Shown here piece by piece: positions 6,221 to 11,770 of a stretch of DNA of 11,770 bases. The stretch is from Bacteroidales bacterium UBA6192. GTDB lineage: Bacteria > Bacteroidota > Bacteroidia > Bacteroidales > F082. The DNA is taken from the NCBI GenBank assembly GCA_002422725.1, contig DITE01000033.1:1-11770 (forward strand), read 5' to 3'. Numbering within the stretch: the stretch's first letter is position 1; each line of letters opens with the position of its first letter. The notes below the pieces were generated by a model, which made no database searches, was not told the DNA's origin, and was given only the letters and a program-made list of their open reading frames with translations. Position numbers and translations under genes: made by a program.

Positions 6221-7057
6221 ATGAATACACGAATACCGGCCTTACTGTTGATCAATTTAATGTGCCTGGTTGCACATGCACAAACCAACATAACAGTGAT
6301 ATCATGGAACATCCGCCTCGAAACTGAGAGCGACGGCCCCCATGCATGGAGGTTCAGGCGCGAAGCTGTTGTTGACTTTTTGACAAAGGAGCAGCCGGCC
6401 ATCATTGGTTTTCAGGAGGCGCTGCACGGACAGGTTGACTATCTGTCGGCAAGTCTGGGCGGGTATGCGTATGTGGGTGTTGGCCGGGCCGATGGCGCAG
6501 AGGAAGGAGAGTATGTACCGCTGTTTTATGACACCGCCATGTTTTCGCTGCTCCATTCAGGGCATTTCTGGTTGTCGGAAACGCCTGATGTTCCCGGTTC
6601 AAAAGGCTGGGACGCCCAATGTGAGCGCATGGTCAGCTGGGTGAGGCTCAAGCCTGCCCGATCCCAACAGACCCTGCTGGTTGTTAACACCCACCTCGAC
6701 CACATGGGCATCGAGGCCCGGCGACAAAGCGTTGGGATGCTCCTTGATTTCCTGACTGGTCAGGCCGACGAAGCGGTGATCCTCATGGGCGACTTCAACT
6801 TTGATCCAGACGACACCAACTATCCCCGCCTGGCAGCCGCACTCACCGATGCGCGCCAGATGGAACCGGAGCTGGAAAAAAGGGAAATAAAAACCTATAC
6901 AGGATTTGACAGCAAGCAGGAAAACGATGGTCTGGTCGACTTTATATTCCTTGGCCGCGGGCTGCAGGCGAGAAGCTACCTTATTCCGGCAGTGAACGGC
7001 GATGGTTTTTTTGCTTCGGATCATTTACCGGTTGTGGTGGGTGTGTACCTGCCCTGA
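6221..7057 (+). CDS. Secreted endonuclease/exonuclease/phosphatase-family enzyme
   Basis: This 278-residue protein starts with a signal peptide (residues 1-20, cleavage expected at AHA/Q), so it acts in the periplasm or outside the cell. The mature part is a complete EEP (DNase I-like) metal-dependent phosphoesterase fold. It shows SWN (Asn30), GFQE (Glu66, metal ligand), NTHLDH (156-161), GDFN (190-193, Asp191/Asn193), LVDFIF (Asp240) and the catalytic SDHLP (266-270, His268). The substrate cannot be read from sequence; relatives cleave nucleic acid, phospholipid headgroups or sugar/inositol phosphates. Length and all active-site residues are normal. The ATG at 6221 begins the signal peptide; there is no Shine-Dalgarno and I could not fix its promoter. 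It is divergent from the dehydrogenase and is the last gene before the AT-rich island. Confidence 0.9.
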   Translation: MNTRIPALLLINLMCLVAHAQTNITVISWNIRLETESDGPHAWRFRREAVVDFLTKEQPAIIGFQEALHGQVDYLSASLGGYAYVGVGRADGAEEGEYVPLFYDTAMFSLLHSGHFWLSETPDVPGSKGWDAQCERMVSWVRLKPARSQQTLLVVNTHLDHMGIEARRQSVGMLLDFLTGQADEAVILMGDFNFDPDDTNYPRLAAALTDARQMEPELEKREIKTYTGFDSKQENDGLVDFIFLGRGLQARSYLIPAVNGDGFFASDHLPVVVGVYLP

Positions 7058-7113
7058 GTGCAAAGGGATTGGACAATCTTAAAATATTTTTTTACCTGCT
7101 TGTTTATTTGGTG

Positions 7114-7132
7114 GATTTCATAACTTTACGGC
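7114..7132 (+). repeat. Left copy of 19-bp direct repeat (island boundary / promoter-like)
   Basis: GATTTCATAACTTTACGGC is identical to 10851-10869. The 15 bases upstream of both copies also match at about 10 positions, while sequence downstream differs. The repeat contains TAACTTTA, a -7-like element, with a TTG at 7100-7102 at a slightly short spacing of 18. Confidence 0.75.
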
Positions 7133-7231
7133 TGGAATTAGGTAGTATAAGGCAATCGTTTGTCAATGGACAGTAAGATGATAATTAATTGATTAGCAAG
7201 AGGAGTTCTTATAAAGCGGTATTAGGTGTCA

Positions 7232-7239
7232 TAGATTTG
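7232..7239 (+). promoter_or_regulatory. -7 promoter element for the retron operon
   Basis: TAGATTTG exactly matches TAnnTTTG. It lies 16 bases before GTG 7256 and 49 before ATG 7289. The -33 region is weak, with no TTG at 19-21 bases. A single transcript from here could cover the PRTase gene, winged-helix gene, msr-msd RNA and RT. Confidence 0.55.
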
Positions 7240-7255
7240 CGATTAGAAGCTAGTT

Positions 7256-8137
7256 GTGATTGATACTATATATCTTTATAGAAAATATATGAGAGAATAT
7301 TTAAGAAACGACTATAATAATTTAGTAAGCCTTTATTCTAAGCAAGATTGGCTTAAGAAAAGGAAAACGGAGTTAGAGGAATTATTGAAGTTCTGTGATA
7401 GTGAAAGTCAAAAGAAAATAATTATTAGTTTGTTAGAAGAATTTTCATTTTTAAACCAAGATTTATATCAAAAAAAATTAAATAAAATTTGTGATTTTAT
7501 AATGATTGGATCTGGATTTAATGAAGAGACAACTCAAATAGTAGCTTTGACAAAAACTGAATCGGCGGATAGTGGACAGGTTGTATTATATCACCTCCGT
7601 AATTCTCTGCATGGATTAGGTTGGAGAAATTTTAAAGACGTCAATAAGTTAGGTTCAGCAAAGAAAATATACAATCAAGGTTTTAACCAAATTATTTTAT
7701 TCGATGAATTTATTGGAAGCGGTCAAACAATAATTAGTCGAGTAAATGAATTGAAAGGATTAATAGGTGAAGAATTTTATTTTAGATGTTGTTTTATTGC
7801 TGGCATGGAGTATGCAATTAATAAAGTTCAAGAACAAGGTATTGATGTTTATTGTCCTTTAAAACTAAAGAAAGGAATTTCTGAAAGATATTCGGGCATA
7901 GACCTAAGGCAAGCGGAAGATGATATGCTTAATTTAGAATTAAAGCTTGCACCATGGATAAATACAAAGGAATTATATAAATACTCTTTTGGGTGGAAAG
8001 GTTCAGAAGCATTATATTCACTTGAAGGATGTATGGGAAATACACCAAATAATGTTTTCCCAATTTTTTGGTGGTTAAAAGATATAAATGAAAGGAATAG
8101 GAAACATTTACTAAAAAGAGTTGAATCTGGATTTTAA
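7256..8137 (+). CDS. Phosphoribosyltransferase-like retron effector
   Basis: The key motif is IILFDEFIGSGQTI at residues 146-159, which has the form of the type I phosphoribosyltransferase PRPP loop (hydrophobic strand, Asp-Asp/Glu, then a Gly-Ser/Thr-Gly turn). The N-terminal part (about 1-80) is helical and charged. The C-terminal part is rich in aromatic residues (GWKGSEALYSLEGCMGNTP, then FPIFWW). This arrangement, directly before a winged-helix gene, msr-msd RNA and RT, fits the PRTase component of type III retrons as I recall that classification. It is the presumed toxic effector when released from RT-msDNA control; substrate and product are unknown. The GTG at 7256 gives 293 residues; ATG 7289 (Met12) is an equally possible start with a more usual leader. 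The next gene begins 5 bases after the stop, so the two are co-transcribed. Confidence 0.8.
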   Translation: MIDTIYLYRKYMREYLRNDYNNLVSLYSKQDWLKKRKTELEELLKFCDSESQKKIIISLLEEFSFLNQDLYQKKLNKICDFIMIGSGFNEETTQIVALTKTESADSGQVVLYHLRNSLHGLGWRNFKDVNKLGSAKKIYNQGFNQIILFDEFIGSGQTIISRVNELKGLIGEEFYFRCCFIAGMEYAINKVQEQGIDVYCPLKLKKGISERYSGIDLRQAEDDMLNLELKLAPWINTKELYKYSFGWKGSEALYSLEGCMGNTPNNVFPIFWWLKDINERNRKHLLKRVESGF

Positions 8138-8142
8138 ACATA

Positions 8143-8511
8143 ATGAAAACTTTTGAACGTAAAATATTACACGATTTATTAAAAAGCTCTAATGGACTTT
8201 TTGCATACACTTTTTTTGAAAGATATAAAGTTGGCCCTGATGAAATAGCTTCATTTATTGAGAAATTTCAATCACAAGAACTTATTATATTTCAGGAAAA
8301 TAGACTTTTTCTTACCGAAAAAGGTAAAGAAGAATTAAAAATAATTAAACTAAAAGTATTTACAAAGGAGAATAAAGAAGATAGAATACCAGAAGAATTT
8401 AAAGCAAATCGGATAGAAATTAATGAACCATATTTACCAGATATAACTAAACTTTCAAAAGAAATATTAATTTTACAAAATAAAGGTGATGGGTATGAAA
8501 CTTGCACTTAG
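8143..8511 (+). CDS. Small winged-helix protein of the retron
   Basis: This 122-residue protein has a predicted winged-helix fold at about residues 4-68: helices FERKILHDLLKSS and DEIASFIEKFQSQELI, then the wing FQENRLFLTEKGKEEL. A basic linker and a short segment RIPEEFKANRIEINEPYLPD (81-100) follow and look like a partner-binding tail. It matches the winged-helix member expected beside the PRTase in type III retrons. It may recognise the msDNA or bridge PRTase and RT. The start lies 5 bases downstream of the PRTase stop. Its last ten codons are also the 5' end of the msr RNA: the a1 repeat at 8482-8494 is within the coding sequence. DNA binding is inferred from the fold. Confidence 0.75.
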   Translation: MKTFERKILHDLLKSSNGLFAYTFFERYKVGPDEIASFIEKFQSQELIIFQENRLFLTEKGKEELKIIKLKVFTKENKEDRIPEEFKANRIEINEPYLPDITKLSKEILILQNKGDGYETCT

Positions 8512-8702
8512 AAGGTGTAGTCGCCTTCGTGAATTAAGGCTTAATATAGCCAATGGTCTAAAGTTGTACCAACTTTAGACCTGGTTCGCTCAGCAAAGCT
8601 GAGACTCACCCACTTAATACTTTAGTTAAGTGGAGCGTCTCCACTTAACTAAAGTATTAAGCGGATTGCTAAAGATAGAGAAAGAAGTCACCCATCACCT
8701 TT
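8482..8702 (+). ncRNA. Retron msr-msd RNA with a1/a2 ends
   Basis: The ends AAAGGTGATGGGT (a1, 8482-8494) and ACCCATCACCTTT (a2, 8690-8702) are perfectly complementary over 13 bp. Between them are ordered hairpins. In the msr: AAGGTG/CGCCTT (8512-8517, 8522-8527; one G-U pair), GGCT/AGCC (8538-8541, 8548-8551) and a perfect 12-bp hairpin (8555-8566 with 8570-8581). Then CTCAGC/GCTGAG (8589-8594, 8598-8603). The msd follows as a perfect 23-bp hairpin (8613-8635 with 8639-8661, loop CGT). The CACTTAGA context after a1 resembles the branch region of Ec86, making G8511 the probable 2'-5' branch guanosine; this is inference. The RT gene begins 13 bases after a2. The RNA is the template and primer from which the RT makes msDNA. 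Confidence 0.9.
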
Positions 8703-8715
8703 TATTTTTTATATA

Positions 8716-9768
8716 ATGGATAATAGGCAAATATTTGAAAACTGGAAAACATTTTTTATTAGTAAAGGCTTAAATAAAGAATATCAAGAGTCTTATTTAT
8801 CTTACATTGATAAGTTATTATCTAAAAACATTCCTATAATTTTCGAAATAGAGCACCTCTCATTACTCTTAGGTAGAACAACGAAATATTTAAACTCTGT
8901 TACATTTTCTCCCGAATCACATTACAGAGAGTTTAAGATGAAAAAAAGGAGTGGTGGTTTTAGAACTATTGACGTGCCTTATCCAGCTTTATTAGAATGT
9001 CAATATTGGATTTATAAAAATATTCTTTCTAAAATTAAGCTAAACTATTGTGCTCATGGTTTCGCAAAAAAAAAGTCAATAATTACAAATTCTAAAATCC
9101 ATTTAAATCAACCAGAGCTTCTGAAAATTGACCTCGAAAATTTTTTCCCATCTATAAGTAAGGACAGGGTTATTGCATTGTTTCATAGATTAGGATATTC
9201 AACTGAAGTTTCATTTTATCTAGCTTCAATTTGTTGTTTAAATAAATGTTTGCCACAAGGTGCACCAACAAGTCCGGCCTTAAGTAATATAATTTCTATC
9301 AAACTTGATAATAGGCTGCTTGCTTTTGCCAAAAAGTTTGATTTAAAGTATACGAGATATGCCGACGATTTAGCCATTTCAGGAGAGAAATTGCCAACAA
9401 AATTTATTGACTATATTACTAAAATAATTGACAACGAAGGGTTTAAAGTTAATACAAGTAAAACTAAGTTGTATAATCGAAAAGGTAAACGTATTCTAAC
9501 AGGAGTTTCTATTGGTACTGATAGATTAAGAGCCCCCAAAGAATACAAGAAGAAACTTTTTCAGGAATTATATTACATCAACAAGCATGGACTAAGTTCT
9601 CATATGACAAAGATGAAGATAAGATTACCATATTATGTTAATTCATTAATTGGGAAATTGAATTATGTTTTAAGTATTGAACCTGAAAATGAAAAGGCAA
9701 AAGAGTATAGAAAACAATTAAAAGAAATTGAAAAGGCACATAGTCACAACAAATTAACAATATCATAA
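8716..9768 (+). CDS. Retron reverse transcriptase
   Basis: This 350-residue stand-alone RT makes the msDNA by priming on its own RNA. Motifs in order: RSGGFRTIDVP (78-88), AHGFAKKKSI (113-122), LKIDLENFFPSI (136-147, catalytic Asp139), LPQGAPTSPALSNI (179-192), RYADD (214-218, catalytic Asp217/Asp218), VNTSKTKLY (245-253) and the retron-type RILTGVSI (259-266, the counterpart of the VTG motif). A basic helical thumb follows (about 272-345). There is no maturase, endonuclease or fused effector domain, and the length is normal for retron RTs (about 300-400). ATG 8716 follows the a2 repeat immediately, with no Shine-Dalgarno. An adjacent complete msr-msd and the PRTase/winged-helix genes make a retron assignment secure against group II intron or DGR alternatives. 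Confidence 0.95.
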   Translation: MDNRQIFENWKTFFISKGLNKEYQESYLSYIDKLLSKNIPIIFEIEHLSLLLGRTTKYLNSVTFSPESHYREFKMKKRSGGFRTIDVPYPALLECQYWIYKNILSKIKLNYCAHGFAKKKSIITNSKIHLNQPELLKIDLENFFPSISKDRVIALFHRLGYSTEVSFYLASICCLNKCLPQGAPTSPALSNIISIKLDNRLLAFAKKFDLKYTRYADDLAISGEKLPTKFIDYITKIIDNEGFKVNTSKTKLYNRKGKRILTGVSIGTDRLRAPKEYKKKLFQELYYINKHGLSSHMTKMKIRLPYYVNSLIGKLNYVLSIEPENEKAKEYRKQLKEIEKAHSHNKLTIS

Positions 9769-9919
9769 GGGTTTCTCAGGTATGCTAATGTCAGACGGCC
9801 GTTTTATTCAGCCATCTATAGGATGTAATTTGATACGAAATCATATGCAGTCCTACAGATTTCCATAGTGTTAATCGTTAACTTGTGTTTTAATGCTTCA
9901 ATATTAACAAAATAACATC

Positions 9920-10708
9920 ATGAAGGCAACATGTAAACTTTGTCAACAAAATGAGGCTACACAGACAAACTCGCATATTTTTCCTAGATTCTTCAAAAAA
10001 GACTATCTAAAGACGAGTAGGGGCTTTTTTTATTATGATATTTCAGTACAAAAAGTAGATAGGAAAGTACAAGATTTACCTAAAGAAGACTATATCGTCT
10101 GTCCTGAGTGTGAAGGAAGATTCCAAACCCTTGAACATTTTGCAAGTTTATATTTAAAAAATTCATATAATCGGTTAACCAAAAATGATTTTTCAATAAT
10201 TCAGAATCATAGCGATTGTCAAATCCCAACAAATTGTGACCCAAAAATTTTCACTTTATTTATTTACTCCTTAATGTGGAGGGCTCATATCTCAAACGAT
10301 GATGCTTTCAAGGAATTTGTATTGCCCAATAACTGCGTGAGAGATTTACGAAAGACAATTTATGAAATTGTTCCTCCTAAGATTTCAGACTTAAATAGTC
10401 GTTTGCATTTATTGAAGCATCAAAGATGGAATTATATATTTATTAAGCCTGAAAATAAGAAGGGAATATATCACATAATAAACTACAATGACAACATTAG
10501 TTTAAAGGGATTGGCATTTGTTCATGCTTTCGAATATGCAATAATTTTTATCTTAAACAGAAAGGCTGTCCCTTTAAAATTTTATGAGTGCATTAATAGT
10601 CGGTTTAACACTTTAAGATTTTTAAGAATGAGAACGGATATGTGGAATTCATCCATTGCAAATATCACCGAACAGATGATGGAGAATTATAAAAACGCAA
10701 CACAATAA
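9920..10708 (+). CDS. Zinc-binding HNH-like protein, function unknown
   Basis: This 262-residue protein opens with CKLCQ (Cys5, Cys8), then TNSHIFPRF (His19), and CPECEGRFQTLE (Cys61, Cys64, Glu65, Glu72). The pattern of two CxxC pairs enclosing a Ser-His-Ile-x-Pro block is that of a treble-clef/HNH-like zinc domain found in proteins of defence islands. A canonical HNH active site (His-Asn-His in order) is not complete, so nuclease activity is uncertain. The remaining 180 residues are mostly helical with a hydrophobic stretch around 197-213 and match no family I recognise. It is 151 bases downstream of the RT on the same strand, has the same AT-rich composition, and lies inside the 19-bp repeats. 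It may be an accessory retron partner or a separate island gene. Confidence 0.6.
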   Translation: MKATCKLCQQNEATQTNSHIFPRFFKKDYLKTSRGFFYYDISVQKVDRKVQDLPKEDYIVCPECEGRFQTLEHFASLYLKNSYNRLTKNDFSIIQNHSDCQIPTNCDPKIFTLFIYSLMWRAHISNDDAFKEFVLPNNCVRDLRKTIYEIVPPKISDLNSRLHLLKHQRWNYIFIKPENKKGIYHIINYNDNISLKGLAFVHAFEYAIIFILNRKAVPLKFYECINSRFNTLRFLRMRTDMWNSSIANITEQMMENYKNATQ

Positions 10709-10850
10709 TTAGACGTTTATGTGGCCGTAACACCCTCTCAAAAACTCCCAATTGAACGCCCCCCTTTCCTATAACTCAGCCTCTGAAAATTGAAAAATTA
10801 ATTGCCCAGCAGCAATAAAATTAACATAACAACCCCTTATTCCTTTTGTA

Positions 10851-10869
10851 GATTTCATAACTTTACGGC
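10851..10869 (+). repeat. Right copy of 19-bp direct repeat (island boundary / promoter-like)
   Basis: GATTTCATAACTTTACGGC is identical to 7114-7132. Here its TAACTTTA element sits 68 bases before the start of the downstream secreted repeat protein, where it would serve as that gene's promoter. The preceding 10709-10850 contains no gene. Confidence 0.75.
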
Positions 10870-10932
10870 ATCATGTTCCGGGCCAATTTATGAAGTGCTA
10901 TGCAGGAAAAACAATATCAAAATATTACCACA

Positions 10933-11770
10933 ATGAAAAAGCTACTCCTGATTTCTAGCTTATTGCCCACCATCGTTTTCGGTCAGAAGTGGGAGAATAC
11001 TTACATGAATGGGTTTGGTTATTCAGTCCAGGAAACAGCGGATGGAGGATATATTGTTGCCGGAGAGGACGGTTCCTCAAACGCTATATTATTAAAAACT
11101 GATCAATGGGGAGATTCGTTGTGGAGCAAAACATACGGAGGTGATTTTGATCTGAGTACTTCAGTAATTGAAACTGCGAATGGTGAATATGTTTTGACCG
11201 GAAAAAGAGGTAATGCCGTTTTTTTAATGAAGACTGATCATGCCGGGGACACCATTTGGACCCGATCCTACAAATTTCAAAACAATGATGTGGGTTTAAC
11301 TGTAGGCCAGACAGATGATGGCGGTTTCGTAATTTTTGGTACATCAACCGACACCTTGGTTAAAGATAATGTGTTGTTGATAAGAACCGACGAAAACGGA
11401 GATACCTTATGGACTAAACTCATTGGAGGAGAGCAGAATATGTCAGGATGGGACGGTCAGCCAACCTCAGATGGAGGGTATATGGTTGTTGGTCGATATA
11501 GGAAGCCTTCTGTTAGCGGTGTACTATTAGTTAAGACGGATAAAATCGGGAATGTTTTATGGATTCAGACCTACGATGAATCCATTGGCGAAAACGGGTA
11601 TTCGGGTGAACAAACCTCAGAAGGTGGATACATCATTACCGGAACTTCAAAAAACAAGGATATTTTATTACTAAAAACGGATATCAATGGAGATATAATA
11701 TGGACTAAAACATACGGAGATAACGGTGGTAACGGGGGATACGCCGTTACACAAACAAGTGATGGTGGTT
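10933..11770 (+). CDS. Secreted tandem-repeat protein (3' end outside window)
   Basis: The frame from ATG 10933 is open through the last base (279 codons visible). Residues 1-17 are a signal peptide (MKKLLLISSLLPTIVFG, cleavage before Gln18). The rest is a run of 46-51-residue repeats of the form QT.DGGYIV.G....(L)LLKTD..GD..W.KTYGG, starting near residues 30, 76, 122, 173, 224 and 271. The sixth runs off the window. Such repeats are common in Bacteroidota secreted proteins that end in a type IX secretion sorting domain, and probably form a beta-propeller-like surface structure. The sorting domain would lie beyond the window. Substrate or partner cannot be inferred. Composition returns to that of the host flank. 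Confidence 0.85.
   Translation, partial: MKKLLLISSLLPTIVFGQKWENTYMNGFGYSVQETADGGYIVAGEDGSSNAILLKTDQWGDSLWSKTYGGDFDLSTSVIETANGEYVLTGKRGNAVFLMKTDHAGDTIWTRSYKFQNNDVGLTVGQTDDGGFVIFGTSTDTLVKDNVLLIRTDENGDTLWTKLIGGEQNMSGWDGQPTSDGGYMVVGRYRKPSVSGVLLVKTDKIGNVLWIQTYDESIGENGYSGEQTSEGGYIITGTSKNKDILLLKTDINGDIIWTKTYGDNGGNGGYAVTQTSDGG

Larger units (their letters stand above)
7114..10869. mobile_element. Putative AT-rich integrated island carrying the retron
   Basis: An identical 19-mer bounds this segment. Inside it base composition is strongly AT-rich, in contrast to the balanced genes on both sides, and it carries only a retron cassette and a zinc-binding protein. No integrase, transposase, tRNA gene or terminal inverted repeat is present, so the mechanism of entry is unknown. 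Insertion into a promoter region with duplication of the site, or recombination between the repeats, would explain it. Confidence 0.45.

Noticed and set aside
8555..8661. The strong hairpins upstream of the RT as ordinary terminators
   Set aside because: They lie inside matching a1/a2 repeats in the order expected of msr and msd and have no following U-tract, so they are parts of the retron RNA.
8716..9768. Possibility that the RT belongs to a group II intron or a diversity-generating retroelement
   Set aside because: There is no maturase or HNH domain, no intron ends, no variable-repeat/template-repeat pair, and an adjacent msr-msd RNA with perfect a1/a2 ends is present.
7114..10869. A transposon carrying the retron
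   Set aside because: There is no transposase, no terminal inverted repeats, and the 19-bp repeat is longer than usual target duplications; only a neutral island call is supported.

Overview
The window looks like a chromosomal segment of an environmental member of the Bacteroidota. The evidence is promoters of the TTG-N19/20-TAnnTTT(G/A) type, the absence of strong Shine-Dalgarno sequences, an export-type repeat protein with a short Lys-rich signal peptide, and a gene set of beta-mannosidase, CHAD protein, PQQ-type sugar dehydrogenase lipoprotein and secreted endonuclease/exonuclease/phosphatase. Most of the window has balanced base composition. The stretch from about 7.13 to 10.85 kb is strikingly AT-rich and carries an accessory module.

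Layout. 1-1145: 3' end of a GH2 beta-mannosidase. 1194-2078: CHAD-domain protein. 2279-3931 (minus strand): hipB-hipA type II toxin-antitoxin operon. Its upstream region contains a good Bacteroidota promoter and an array of TCATTCA operator-like repeats; one copy lies between the -33 and -7 elements and another lies across the hipB start codon. 4087-4891: a gene-poor, decayed stretch with a remnant of a sugar-dehydrogenase C-terminus, a long hairpin, a paired TACT-N5-(A/G)GTA palindrome resembling HxlR-family operators, and a tiny possible leader ORF. 4892-6022 (minus): PQQ-dependent sugar dehydrogenase-like lipoprotein. 6221-7057: secreted endonuclease/exonuclease/phosphatase-family enzyme.

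The main find is at 7256-9768: a complete retron cassette. It consists of a phosphoribosyltransferase-like gene, a small winged-helix gene, a structured msr-msd non-coding RNA with perfectly complementary 13-nt a1/a2 ends (8482-8494 and 8690-8702), and a retron reverse transcriptase with YADD. The PRTase + winged-helix + RT composition is what I recall as the type III (III-A) retron architecture, a predicted anti-phage system. A zinc-binding, HNH-like protein (9920-10708) follows on the same strand and may be an extra partner or an independent island gene. The AT-rich module sits between two exact copies of a 19-bp sequence (7114-7132 and 10851-10869). These look like a duplicated insertion site that is also a promoter element. 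No integrase is visible.

10933 to the end: the N-terminal part of a secreted protein built of about 47-residue DGGY...KTD..GD..W repeats.

How the genes fit together: the retron RT would copy the msd part of its own RNA, and the RT-msDNA complex would hold the PRTase-like and winged-helix effector in check until phage infection disturbs it. HipBA is a second, independent stress or defence locus. The surrounding genes are ordinary carbohydrate and periplasmic enzymes.
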